Shown here: positions 27,360 through 35,474 of the stretch, piece after piece
Numbering within the stretch: position 1 is the first letter of the stretch
Layout of the letters: each line of letters starts with the position of its first letter
Origin: Microvirga sp.
Lineage (GTDB): Bacteria; Pseudomonadota; Alphaproteobacteria; Rhizobiales; Beijerinckiaceae
Reading direction: 5' to 3'
NCBI GenBank assembly: GCA_031181145.1
Contig: JAPSLB010000036.1
Span: forward strand, 1 to 51,829
Length of the DNA stretch: 51,829 nucleotides
The notes under the pieces: model-generated
Told to the model about the DNA's origin: nothing
Databases searched by the model: none
What the model saw: only the letters and a program-made list of their open reading frames with translations
Made by a program: the position numbers and the translations under genes

Positions 27360-28436
27360 TCAGGCTGCCGCTGGCAAGCTGGAGGCGCCAATCCGCATTG
27401 GCATCAGCAGGGCGTCATGCCCTCGATCGGCATCCGATACCCCTAGGACCCTGATAGGGCTTGAGGGATCCTGTTGATCAAACAGGACGTGCTCTCCCGC
27501 AAATTTCGATACGACGTGGGCCAGACGAGCTCGCGACACGCCGAAGCCAAAGTCTGGCCGCAGGATTTCTGCCTCCACCTCCTCTCGCGCGTCGCCTAGG
27601 GAGGCGTGTGCACCAGAGAGGATAAGGACGTTCTCGCCGGGCTGGACGGAGATGCCTGCGCCCTTTTCGTCAATGGCCCCGAACCGGTTAAGCGCTGCGG
27701 CCATGGCGCCGCGATCGACCGTAACGGATCGCCTCGACAATTGGGGCAGCAAGCGCTGGTAGTCGACGAATTTGCCTTCCACCAGCTTGGATACGAAGCG
27801 GGTCTCTCCAACGATAGCGCCGATGAGGCTCTCGGTGACCGTAAGCCGGATGTCGCCGTCATCTGGAGCCATTCTGGCCAGGGTGGCGAGCGCTTCAGTC
27901 GGGATCGTCACGCCTGGCATATCCGTGCGGCCAGTCGGCAGGTCCAGAATCTGACGGGAGAAGATAATGCTGTCGATAGCGACTAGTGCCAGATGAGGGC
28001 GTCCTTCGTGTTGCACGATATCAAGGTGCGCTCCCCAGAGATGAGGTCGGTCCTGCATTGTCGCAGCAGCGAACGAGACCCGGATGACGGCGTTCTTGAG
28101 TACCCGGCCAGGAATATCGAACGAAGTGCCGTCTGCTGAGCCTAGATCCGGATGCTGATCAGCGGGCTCGATTGCCAACCGGTAGCGAGACCGGCCTGAG
28201 GCCACCACACAGCGCCCTGAGGCGGCATCTGCCTCAAGCCTGACCTGTGCGCCGGCAGCAAAGCCAGACACAATGCCTCGCAGGGCTTCACCTGAGAGGC
28301 AAATCGTCCCTGGCCGATCGACGGTGGCGGGAATGATTGTGAGCATCTGTCGATCAAGGTCGGTCGTGCGCAACACGAGCTCGTCGATATCTGCGCACAT
28401 CCATACGCATCCAGTCACCGGAATAACTGGTCCCAT
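27360..28436 (-). CDS. Sliding-clamp (DnaN) homologue with shortened N-terminus
   Basis: A 358-residue relative of the DNA polymerase III beta clamp. Recognisable stretches are LRTTDLDRQMLTIIPATV, SGRSRYRLAIEPADQHPDL, HLALVAIDSIIFSRQ, MPGVTIPTEALATLARM, FVSKLVEGKFVDYQRLLPQ, RSVTVDRGAMAAALNR and the C-terminal DALLMPMRI. The first domain begins abruptly at GPVIPVTGCVW; a stop codon stands directly before ATG 28436, so the first helix (about 25 residues in normal clamps) is missing. The chromosomal dnaN should lie elsewhere. In the island it could load island-specific polymerase or ligase, or interfere with the host clamp. It is divergent from the NusG paralogue, with only 26 bases between. Confidence 0.85.
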   Translation of the reverse strand: MGPVIPVTGCVWMCADIDELVLRTTDLDRQMLTIIPATVDRPGTICLSGEALRGIVSGFAAGAQVRLEADAASGRCVVASGRSRYRLAIEPADQHPDLGSADGTSFDIPGRVLKNAVIRVSFAAATMQDRPHLWGAHLDIVQHEGRPHLALVAIDSIIFSRQILDLPTGRTDMPGVTIPTEALATLARMAPDDGDIRLTVTESLIGAIVGETRFVSKLVEGKFVDYQRLLPQLSRRSVTVDRGAMAAALNRFGAIDEKGAGISVQPGENVLILSGAHASLGDAREEVEAEILRPDFGFGVSRARLAHVVSKFAGEHVLFDQQDPSSPIRVLGVSDADRGHDALLMPMRIGASSLPAAA

Positions 28437-28462
28437 TTACACCGCAACGAACGGAAGGCAGC

Positions 28463-29125
28463 ATGACGAATCGCCCCCTCATCGATCTGTCTGCCAAAGC
28501 CCATGAGCTTATGCAGCTCGCCCCGGATCTGGTCCCTCAGTTCCGGGAAGTGCCGCTCATCAACCACGAGCCTCCGGAGACCTTCGAAGGCTTCACCTGG
28601 TTCGTGGTCGTCTGCAATCCCAAGTGCGAGAGGAGGGCACAACTCGGCCTCCGTCGAGCCGGGTATCAGACGTATCTACCCCAGACGAAACGCTGGGTCG
28701 TCCATGCCCGCAAGAAGGAAGCCCGAGATAACCCGCTTTTCCCACGGTATCTGTTCATCGGCCTTCGCTCGGATCACGACCTCTACAAGATGCGTGGGGT
28801 TGATGGCGTCGAGGGCATTGTCAGAGACGGCTACGGCATTCCGGCTCGCATCCCGGCGCCGGAGGATCGCCCGCATCCGCTCGCACGCATCCTTGAGCGG
28901 GAGTTAGCTGGCGAGTTCGACTTCACCCGACTGCCCGACGTTGGCCCTCAGTACAGCCCCGGCGAGGTCGTGCGGCTGACTGTCGGAGCGTTCGCAGACC
29001 TTCAGGCGCAAGTCGTCTCCATGCTCTCAAAGGGCAGGGTCGAGGTGGTGCTGGACATCATGGGCAGGGCATCGAAGGTGAAGATCAAGGCGACCGAGTT
29101 GCAACGGCTGGAGGCTGCGGAGTAA
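28463..29125 (+). CDS. NusG/RfaH-type transcription elongation factor paralogue
   Basis: A 220-residue protein. After about 40 extra N-terminal residues comes the NGN domain: FTWFVVVCNPKCERRAQLGL, GYQTYLPQTKRWVVHARKK, NPLFPRYLFIGL. The C-terminal KOW domain is seen in YSPGEVVRLTVGAFADLQAQ, VEVVLDIMGRASKVKIKATE. Housekeeping NusG sits next to secE in the ribosomal cluster, so this is a specialised paralogue, likely one that binds RNA polymerase to carry it through island operons. Start 28463 follows CGGAAGGCAGC. Divergent from the clamp homologue. Confidence 0.9.
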   Translation: MTNRPLIDLSAKAHELMQLAPDLVPQFREVPLINHEPPETFEGFTWFVVVCNPKCERRAQLGLRRAGYQTYLPQTKRWVVHARKKEARDNPLFPRYLFIGLRSDHDLYKMRGVDGVEGIVRDGYGIPARIPAPEDRPHPLARILERELAGEFDFTRLPDVGPQYSPGEVVRLTVGAFADLQAQVVSMLSKGRVEVVLDIMGRASKVKIKATELQRLEAAE

Positions 29126-29174
29126 ATATGGCTTAAGCCGGGTTGAAGTCCTCTTTTATCTGCGGAGCAGGGCT

Positions 29175-29738
29175 ATGGCAGGAAGCACAGAAAACGGAAG
29201 CGGATGGCGAAGGAGCCGTTGGAGGAAAGCAGTCTGGTCCACCGCGGCGTTCCTCCTGCTGCTGCCCTTGGTCGCGATGCAGTTCACGACTGAAATGAAC
29301 TGGGATGAGACAGATTTCATCGTCTTCAGCGCTATGCTGGTTATTGCTTGCGGTACCTACGAGCTGGCAGCTATGGCGATGGAGAATAGCGCGTACCGGG
29401 CTGCTATAGGCACAGCAACGGCGGGGGCTTTCCTCCTAGTGTGGATGAACCTTGCAGTTGGTGTCATCGGGACGGAGGAGAACCCCCTCAATCTGATGTA
29501 TGGCGGAGTCATCGTGGTCGGGATTGCCGGGGCAGTCATCGCGCGTTTCCAGCCGTATGGTATGGCAAGTGCGATGATGGTGGTGGCGCTCGCTCAGGTA
29601 TTTGTCGCTGTCATTGCTCAGGTCGCCGGACACTTCACATGGGTCCTCACAGCTGTCTTTGTTGCTCTATGGCTTGGATCGGCCTGGCTGTTTCGCAAAG
29701 CGGCGCGGGACCAAATGCGAGTTGCCTCGCGTGCATGA
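29175..29738 (+). CDS. Multi-pass membrane protein of unknown function
   Basis: A 187-residue protein with about six hydrophobic helices (near 22-40, 48-68, 78-98, 105-125, 128-150 and 155-175). Phrases such as FIVFSAMLVIACGTYELAA, AYRAAIGTATAGAFLLVW and GTEENPLNLMYGGVI recur in a family of uncharacterised alphaproteobacterial membrane proteins (memory only). It lies 49 bases after the NusG paralogue on the same strand and may share its transcript. The following 190 bases hold no gene. Confidence 0.75.
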   Translation: MAGSTENGSGWRRSRWRKAVWSTAAFLLLLPLVAMQFTTEMNWDETDFIVFSAMLVIACGTYELAAMAMENSAYRAAIGTATAGAFLLVWMNLAVGVIGTEENPLNLMYGGVIVVGIAGAVIARFQPYGMASAMMVVALAQVFVAVIAQVAGHFTWVLTAVFVALWLGSAWLFRKAARDQMRVASRA

Positions 29739-29931
29739 GTAGATTGGCAAGGGTTAGGCTCTGCTAGGGGAAAGACCCTGAGGATAACAGACACGGAACT
29801 CTTGCAACCGAATGGCTCTGGCGCTAGTTATAAAAACACAAAGCGCTCTCGGTGATTTTCACCCGGAGTGCGTTAGCTTTAGAATGGCTGCCTCGGCGAG
29901 ATGATCGCGCGGGGCTTTTTGATATCCGCTA

Positions 29932-30309
29932 TCAGTAAGGCTGATCGTAGTCTTCGTCGTAATCTCTGAACCGAGGGCCGTAGAAGGGCGGCCCAGGAGG
30001 CGGTCCACGAAACTCATCACGCCATGGTCTGGGGTCTCTGCCACCATAGCGGGCCACATAGAAGCAGCGCTTCGCAACGCCTGGGGCAGGGTCGCCGAAC
30101 ACATCGTTCGAGCACGGGATGCCACCGCCTCGGACGAACATCGCAGTATTCCGGCCCCGACCACCATAGATGACGCGGGTAGGATACGGGACACGGCAAA
30201 ACCCATTCTCCCGAGCACACTGAACGAGTTCTTGAGCTTGGGCAGCAGTTGGCGCCCACATCATAGGGCCGGCGACAATGGCTGCTGACACTAACACTGC
30301 ACGAAGCAT
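29932..30309 (-). CDS. Secreted cysteine-containing protein
   Basis: A 125-residue protein with signal peptide MLRAVLVSAAIVAGPMMWAP and cleavage near AAQAQ. The mature core ELVQCARENGFCRVPYPTRV, YGGRGRNTAMFVRGGGIPC, SNDVFGDPAPGVAKRCFYV has four Cys, likely two disulfides, and the repeated pattern resembles small exported proteins of soil Hyphomicrobiales (unverified). The tail is Pro/Gly/Tyr/Asp-rich (DEFRGPPPGPPFYGPRFRDYDEDYDQPY-type, positions 98-125). The 297 bases upstream hold only a doubtful 31-codon frame (30352-30447, plus strand). Confidence 0.75.
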   Translation of the reverse strand: MLRAVLVSAAIVAGPMMWAPTAAQAQELVQCARENGFCRVPYPTRVIYGGRGRNTAMFVRGGGIPCSNDVFGDPAPGVAKRCFYVARYGGRDPRPWRDEFRGPPPGPPFYGPRFRDYDEDYDQPY

Positions 30310-30606
30310 GTTCGCTCTCCATAACGAGAACCCAAAGGTACGGTTCTCATTATGAACGCAGCCGAAATGGACTTTGCCCCTGCCATCGGAGGCATTATCC
30401 TCAGCCTGCGGCGGGTGCCCTGGACCGTCCTCGCTCGCGGTCTTTGAAGGGTCAGCTAGGCATTCCGCAAGTCGCCGAGGCGGGCCGCACTTCCAAGCAC
30501 CATCATGCCCCGCAAGACCTACATCCGAGGCGATGGAGCTTAGATAATTGAAATCGCCTCCGGCCAGTACGTTGAGGAGTGTCTGACCGAGGCGGAAGCC
30601 TACTCT

Positions 30607-31515
30607 TCAGAGGATGAACCAGTTTTCAGTCACAGGTTGCTGACCCGCAACCCGAATGATGGCCTCAGCGGTTGTATCTGTATCTGTGTTCAGAGTTATA
30701 AGTGTCTCATTCCCACTGACGGAGTATCTGACTTGGCCTGCTGCCGTGAAACTCGCAGTGCCAACAAAGTTGAAGGCCTGGTCTCCAGTTAATCCACCGT
30801 TAGCGTCAATAACTGATAGGTTCAGGCGATCTCCCTGACTAAATGAGAAGTCGCGGATCCGATCCGCAGTAGCGATCGTGGTTCCAGTATCTGTGAGGCT
30901 ACTAAATATGAAGGTATCCGCTCCAGTGCCGCCCCAGAGTTGATCGACACCCGCGCCTCCATCAAGCTTATCTCGGCCGGCGTCGCCGAAAAGAGCGTCG
31001 GCTCCGGAGCCACCGCCTAATCGATCATCGCCAAGGTCACCATCGACAAGATCGTCTCCGCTGTCACCTACCACGATATCATTGCCGTCCCCACCGGCTA
31101 CAAAGTCGTTGTCAGCCTGCCCGCGAATGAAATCCGTTCCTTGCTCGCCAACAAAGAAGTCGTTGCCGTCGCCCCCGAAAAGACTGTCATTGCCAGGATT
31201 GCCGGCGGCATAATCGTCTCCATCGCCGCCATAGATTGTGTCGTTTCCGGCCTCACCGATAAGCTGGTCGAACCCGTCATCGCCGAAGATCTGGTCGTTG
31301 CCGAGGCCGCCCGCAATGTAGTCGACGCCTCCTCTGCCTCGAAGTATGTCGTTCCCAGCGTGGCCGTCGATGCGGTCAAATCCGCTGCCACCTAGAATGG
31401 TATCGTCTCCAAACCGCCCCAAAAATATATTGTCGCCGCTGAGGCCGTTGATGGTGTCGTCTAGGTTGGATCCAGCTAGTGTGTCATTGCCAACTGTATC
31501 GGTAAGGGTCGCCAT
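30607..31515 (-). CDS. RTX-type calcium-binding repeat protein
   Basis: A 302-residue protein made almost wholly of glycine/aspartate nonapeptides (GGxGxDxux), for example LGRFGDDTILGGSGFDRIDG, GEAGNDTIYGGDGDDY, GGTGADTFIF, over residues about 10-205. A serralysin-type C-terminal beta domain ends in NWFIL, the usual type I secretion signal. The repeats fold as a parallel beta-roll on Ca2+ outside the cell. No enzymatic domain is present and no ABC/HlyD/TolC secretion genes are nearby, so it must use a system elsewhere. Start 31515 (MATLTD) has GAAGGA at good spacing; 31524 is too close to it. Confidence 0.92.
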   Translation of the reverse strand: MATLTDTVGNDTLAGSNLDDTINGLSGDNIFLGRFGDDTILGGSGFDRIDGHAGNDILRGRGGVDYIAGGLGNDQIFGDDGFDQLIGEAGNDTIYGGDGDDYAAGNPGNDSLFGGDGNDFFVGEQGTDFIRGQADNDFVAGGDGNDIVVGDSGDDLVDGDLGDDRLGGGSGADALFGDAGRDKLDGGAGVDQLWGGTGADTFIFSSLTDTGTTIATADRIRDFSFSQGDRLNLSVIDANGGLTGDQAFNFVGTASFTAAGQVRYSVSGNETLITLNTDTDTTAEAIIRVAGQQPVTENWFIL

Positions 31516-31524
31516 TGCTCGCAT

Positions 31525-32103
31525 TCCTTCTGCAGAAAGCTAAGGAGTTGCTGAACTGAGCCATCGCTCAGGCAGCTGGCTTCTCGATAATACTCGGGCA
31601 CATGAACTCGGGGTGCCTGCTAAGACAAGGCACAGGGAGTTCTTGACATCTATTGTCGATGTCTGCGTTGTATCAATCCGCTTCTTGCTTCTGAGTTCAG
31701 GCTTAACTATTTGGCAATATGTAGGTACCGCATGTTCTCATCATGTATTGATGTGAGAATAGGAGTTGACGCCTATCAATTTATTTTATATTCGGTAGAT
31801 TATTATAATATTCGCTAGGCATGATTTTTGCTGGTATTACTTAAATGTTTAGCTCTACACCTTAAGAAGGGCACAGGTGCGAAGCCAATCGTGCCTCCGC
31901 CCGAGAACTCGTTAAAAGCACTTGCGGAAGCAGTCCCGCACATACATGCGAGACGATGGCGTCGTCATGGTAGAGATACGCTCTCACATCTACGTGGAAG
32001 AGAGCATGTCTGAGAGGCTGGGGCTGTTGAGGTAACAGTTATCTCTGGTACAGTCGGAGGCCCGTTAACGAACGCCTTGTGCGAGGAGTGGACTGATACT
32101 CCC
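31525..32103. other. AT-rich intergenic region with an operator-like palindrome
   Basis: About 580 bases, the most AT-rich of the window around 31,680-31,860. An inverted repeat TTCTCATCA ... TGATGTGAGAA lies at 31735-31759, about 220 bases before the RTX start, and looks like a regulator site. A 29-codon frame (31946-32035, plus, starting MRDDGVVMVEIRSHIYVEES) is possible but lacks a good ribosome site. Otherwise nothing is seen. Confidence 0.4.
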
Positions 32104-32244
32104 ATGCGGATACTCAGAGGCGCTTGGATATTCCTTGGCTCGGTTATCTTCTTCGTGGGCGCACCAATCTATGGGGCGAATGATCTTTGGCGCGCATTTA
32201 GTGAAGGCAGGATCTGGATCGTTCGTCCACACCCAGGCCACTGA
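32104..32244 (+). CDS. 46-residue single-pass membrane protein
   Basis: Starts MRILRGAWIFLGSVIFFVG and ends WIVRPHPGH. One hydrophobic helix (residues 7-24), then a polar tail. First of four tiny frames on the plus strand with 3-, 8- and 15-base gaps, which together look like a phage-style mini-operon. No recognised family. Confidence 0.45.
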   Translation: MRILRGAWIFLGSVIFFVGAPIYGANDLWRAFSEGRIWIVRPHPGH

Positions 32245-32247
32245 ATC

Positions 32248-32394
32248 ATGATCGACGCTAACCCGATCCACTTTTGGTTGAACGTTATTTTCTCGCTAGG
32301 TTTCCTCAGCGTCCCATTTATCGGACTGTACGTTCTCAAGAGACAAGCCGAAATCAAGGACAGGCTTTGGAATGCATTGAAGGGCAGGAAGTAA
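32248..32394 (+). CDS. 48-residue single-pass membrane protein
   Basis: Starts MIDANPIHFWLNVIFSLGFL and ends KDRLWNALKGRK. One hydrophobic helix (residues 9-31) with a basic C-terminal tail, so the tail is probably cytoplasmic. Three bases after the preceding tiny gene. No recognised family. Confidence 0.45.
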   Translation: MIDANPIHFWLNVIFSLGFLSVPFIGLYVLKRQAEIKDRLWNALKGRK

Positions 32395-32402
32395 GCGACA
32401 CC

Positions 32403-32522
32403 ATGAACCTCCTTCTCCGCCTCCTTGCCCTGACACTCAGGGAAAACAGAGAAGAGCTCCAACGCTCAGAGATGCTCCGGGATCAGCTGCGGATCATCGC
32501 CCGAGACATTTACTTGGCATGA
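32403..32522 (+). CDS. 39-residue helical protein
   Basis: Starts MNLLLRLLALTLRENREELQ and ends RIIARDIYLA. Amphipathic, with leucines in front and charged residues behind. It is the third member of the tiny-gene string; an in-frame longer version from 32274 would overlap the previous gene and is not preferred. Confidence 0.4.
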   Translation: MNLLLRLLALTLRENREELQRSEMLRDQLRIIARDIYLA

Positions 32523-32537
32523 TATGCCCCAACATCA

Positions 32538-32699
32538 TTGAACTCCGAAGGCTGGCGCAGGACCGGCCGCACCCGTATCCGGACATCATGGTTTGGCTTC
32601 GCTGTCTTTGAGGAAGAGCGGGAGTACATGGACGGCACCCGCATCTGGGCTCGCGTCCAAGGCTATAGGATCATCAATACGAGATGGATCTTAACCTAA
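32538..32699 (+). CDS. 53-residue protein, TTG start
   Basis: Reads from TTG at 32538: LNSEGWRRTGRTRIRTSWFG, then FAVFEEEREYMDGTRIWARV, ending RWILT. The WRRxGRxRIRxSWFG opening resembles small phage-island proteins (memory only). Its end overlaps the end of the convergent gene at 32696-33031 by four bases. It is the last of the tiny-gene string. Confidence 0.4.
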   Translation: MNSEGWRRTGRTRIRTSWFGFAVFEEEREYMDGTRIWARVQGYRIINTRWILT

Positions 32700-33031
32700 T
32701 CCAGCCGATACTCAGCTGGGTTAGATATGTCGAGCTCCTTAAGGTGCTTGTCAAACGCGATCTCGAAGACCACTCGGGCTATCTCCTTGACCTTGCCGTC
32801 CTTGAAGTACTGGCTCGTCGGCTTCAGGAGGATCGAGTCCGGGTGGCGCTCCCTGAACTGATCGACCTGAGCTTGCAAGCCCGCGACGGTCGCCTGCTCG
32901 ACCGCAAGGGCCATTGCCATGTCCTCGAGCTTGCCTACCAGATCTCGGATTTGGGCTTCGTAGCGACGTGCCATATCCTTCTGGTTAGCAATCATCGACA
33001 TGCCGACCATGTATGTGTCGTCACTGACCAT
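32696..33031 (-). CDS. Coiled-coil protein of unknown function
   Basis: A 111-residue protein beginning MVSDDTYMVGMSMIANQKDM. Residues about 18-60 form a long helix with heptad-like spacing (EAQIRDLVGKLEDMAMALAV), followed by a more compact C-terminal part ending EYRLD. No family recognised. It is on its own on the minus strand between the tiny-gene string and the second HNH gene. The 150 bases upstream hold no other gene. Confidence 0.65.
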   Translation of the reverse strand: MVSDDTYMVGMSMIANQKDMARRYEAQIRDLVGKLEDMAMALAVEQATVAGLQAQVDQFRERHPDSILLKPTSQYFKDGKVKEIARVVFEIAFDKHLKELDISNPAEYRLD

Positions 33032-33182
33032 TGGAGTGTCCCTGATGTTCGTTAAACTTGGATCATGATGTGGCCCCTGGAAGCGGGAGAGACCAGCGCT
33101 TCAAGAGAGCTTGGACAATTTTTGTCCAGATATGTTTAAGAGGGTGGGTGGGCTTCTGTAGCCATTACAGGCTCAAGAGACC

Positions 33183-33524
33183 ATGAGCGACGACCTGATG
33201 CCAAAGCCTCTCGACAAACGGGAACGCAACAGGGAATACGACCAGCGCAGAGGCTCAGCCCGAGAGCGTGGTTATAACGCCAGATGGCAGAAGGCGCGTG
33301 CCACCTACCTTCAGCGCAATCCGTTATGCGTCATGTGCCAGAAGGAAGGACGAGTGACCCCGGCAACGGTGATCGATCATCGCATCCCGCATAAGGGCGA
33401 TCAGCAACTGTTCTGGGACACAGGCAACTGGCAGGCATTGTGCAAACCTCACCACGACAGGGACAAGCAGCGTGAGGAGCGAGGACGCTTCCAGACTGTA
33501 GGAGAAGACGGATGGCCAATCTGA
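33183..33524 (+). CDS. HNH endonuclease, phage type
   Basis: A 113-residue protein. A basic N-terminus (RERNREYDQRRGSARERGYN) leads to the HNH core: NPLCVMCQKEGRVTPATVID, HRIPHKGDQQLFWDTGNWQA, LCKPHHDRDKQREERGRF. Zinc Cys pairs CxxC and the HxxxH-type end are complete. In tailed phages such a gene usually precedes the terminase genes; here two small overlapping frames follow instead, then foreign DNA, suggesting that a packaging block was lost. Confidence 0.92.
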   Translation: MSDDLMPKPLDKRERNREYDQRRGSARERGYNARWQKARATYLQRNPLCVMCQKEGRVTPATVIDHRIPHKGDQQLFWDTGNWQALCKPHHDRDKQREERGRFQTVGEDGWPI

Positions 33525-33697
33525 CCAGTCGCGTGGCTCCTTGGGTGCGGCGCAAGAGGGAAGAGCGCTGGGATCGTCTGAACGTCGAGTACCAAGCCGC
33601 TGAGTGGATCCGGACCATGCACCTAGCTGTGAGTTCTGATCAGGCTATTCCGGCGAGAGCCTGTGCCGGTTTTCGTCGGTGCAAGCTACGAGGATGA
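33512..33697 (+). CDS. 61-residue gene overlapping the HNH gene
   Basis: Starts MANLTSRVAPWVRRKREERW and is basic and Trp-containing. It overlaps the HNH 3' end by 13 bases, and its own TGA overlaps the next ATG (ATGA at 33694-33697). The chained overlaps are the reason to accept it. It may be the start of a larger lost gene. No family recognised. Confidence 0.4.
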   Translation: MANLTSRVAPWVRRKREERWDRLNVEYQAAEWIRTMHLAVSSDQAIPARACAGFRRCKLRG

Positions 33698-33861
33698 CCA
33701 ACGTGACGCCGGGCCACCTGCTAATCATTACTGGCCCTTGGATCGAAGGCGAGCGTACCAGGTGTTTGCGTGCGGGCGAGCGGCATCGTCGAGAATTCGT
33801 CCTGATCTTCGGAAGGGACCGGCTTGCGGCGCCGTTTCCGGATGAGTGCATAAGTCGCTGA
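33694..33861 (+). pseudogene. Truncated phage-like small gene at the edge of the MFS insertion
   Basis: Starts MTNVTPGHLLIITGPWIEGE, coupled by ATGA to the preceding gene. Beyond about residue 22 it runs antisense into the 3' end of the MFS gene and loses any natural composition, so the original gene appears cut off by incoming DNA near 33,740-33,760. Confidence 0.35.
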
Positions 33862-34959
33862 GATCAAGCTGCAGCCCGCCAGAACGAGGAAGATGCCATG
33901 GGGGCCGTAAAGCTCCATCAGGCCGGCGGCGAGAAGTGGGCCGATCATCGTCCCAATCCCGTAGAGGATCAAAAGGCCGCCAGAGACTTGAACGAAGCTT
34001 GCGCTGTCGACATAGTCGTTGGCGTGTGCGACTGCCAGCGAATAGACGGGATACACCAGACCGCCGAGGAAAAAGGCTGTCAGAAACATGGTCAGCGGGC
34101 GCGTCGATCCCAAGCTGACCGCGGCAGCGGCGATGAGGCAGCAGAGCAGTCCGCTTCCCGCCATGATGAGACGCCTGTCCACTCGGTCAGATGCACGCCC
34201 AAGCGGGTACTGAAACGCTATCCCGCCGGCCATGGTTACGACAAGCAGCGTCGCGATCTGGGCGGTGTTGAAGCCGATCTCGCTGCCGAACACGGCCGCC
34301 ATGTTGTTCCAGGCTCCCTCCATAACACCACCCATGACGACACCAACAGCAGCCGCAGGAGACAACCTAAACAGCGCGCGAAGATTAAGCCGTACCTCAG
34401 TAAGCGGCTTAGGATGCTCCTGCCGGGACATGGCAGTCGGAATAACGGCGGCCGCGAACATAATGGCGCACACCATGAAAGGAGTCGTGAGCGCCGGATC
34501 GGTAATGGGCATGACGAATTGTCCAGTCATCATCGCGCCCATGGTGACGATCATGTAAAGGGAGAAAACGAACCCGCGCGTCTCGTTGGTGACTCGTTCG
34601 TTGAGCCAGCTTTCGATCACCATGAATGCACCGGCCAATCCAAACCCGGTAATGCCCCGAACCAGAACCCAGACGATCGGATGCACGAACAGGGCATGCA
34701 GCAGCGCTGTGATCGCCAGGAGTGCCGCAAGCGACGCGAAGGCACGCACATGTCCCGCTTGCCTAACGATGCGAGGGACGACAAGACATCCGCCGGTGAA
34801 AGCGATTGCGTAACCCGTTCCCAGCAACCCGATCTCATAGGTCGACCATCCTTCCAGTGATCCACGGACCGGCAACACGATGCTGGAAAGTCCAGCCCCG
34901 ACCATCAGAAAGAAGGTCGAAATTAGAAGCGAAACGATGGGGACGACTGTCGCTCTCAT
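33721..34959 (-). CDS. MFS transporter, sugar/drug efflux-like
   Basis: A 412-residue inner-membrane protein with twelve predicted helices. Family marks include SSIVLPVRGSLEGWSTYEIG, the loop GRASDRVDRRLIMAGSG (the conserved loop between helices), and GFVFSLYMIVTMGAMMTGQF. The type is close to YcaD-like and uncharacterised MFS proteins of rhizobia; the C-terminal tail LAFDPRASND is of the usual form, so the gene is intact. Start 34959 (MRATVVPIVSLLIS) is preferred to 35007, which would run back into transposase debris. It is island cargo, flanked by a transposase remnant and an IS3 element. Confidence 0.88.
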   Translation of the reverse strand: MRATVVPIVSLLISTFFLMVGAGLSSIVLPVRGSLEGWSTYEIGLLGTGYAIAFTGGCLVVPRIVRQAGHVRAFASLAALLAITALLHALFVHPIVWVLVRGITGFGLAGAFMVIESWLNERVTNETRGFVFSLYMIVTMGAMMTGQFVMPITDPALTTPFMVCAIMFAAAVIPTAMSRQEHPKPLTEVRLNLRALFRLSPAAAVGVVMGGVMEGAWNNMAAVFGSEIGFNTAQIATLLVVTMAGGIAFQYPLGRASDRVDRRLIMAGSGLLCCLIAAAAVSLGSTRPLTMFLTAFFLGGLVYPVYSLAVAHANDYVDSASFVQVSGGLLILYGIGTMIGPLLAAGLMELYGPHGIFLVLAGCSLISATYALIRKRRRKPVPSEDQDEFSTMPLARTQTPGTLAFDPRASND

Positions 34960-35039
34960 GATCCAAACCCTTGTTTCGCGATTTTCGGGCGCTTGTTCAG
35001 CAAGCATCCCGCCTAGATATGAGCTCTGAGGAGGTTGTC

Positions 35040-35340
35040 CATCCCGTCTGAGAGCCTGGGCCGGTGTTCGTTGACCAAAACTACCATGCGGGCGCTGCTG
35101 ATTGTACCAGGTCAGCTACCGCGGCAGATCAGCAGCCCGAGCCTCCGACGAGGAGAATGGGATCGCATAGGCCCATTCGCGCAAGAGCGTCTGGATGAAG
35201 CGCTCGGCCTTACAATTGGTTTTCGGCGTGTATGGACTGGTGCGGATATGCTGGATCCCGAGCATCCGCAGGGCCTTTCGGTAGAAGGCGACGTGATCAT
35301 CCTCGTTAGCGGTGCTCGCCTGACCCTCGTGAAGAAGGCA
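35040..35340 (-). pseudogene. C-terminal remnant of an IS481-type transposase
   Basis: On the minus strand the translation reads FYRKALRMLGIQHIRTSPYT, PKTNCKAERFIQTLLREWAY, then AADLPR, an in-frame stop (TAG), then LTWYNQQRPHGSFG. This is the end of the rve catalytic core with its last Glu (KAERF) and the usual YNxxRPHGSLG tail. The N-terminal two thirds and the inverted repeats are gone, and the end runs to just before the MFS gene. Dead fragment. Confidence 0.75.
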
Positions 35341-35474
35341 GATGCCGCGGCCTGACCGTCCCTGGGGGGCGATCTGAAACTTTGGACCTCTTTCGGCCCG
35401 GACCGGCGCCTGGTCTGCCTCCTGAAAAGTGATCCTCCCTGAAGTATGGCTTTTACGCCGAAGGAGGACTGAAG

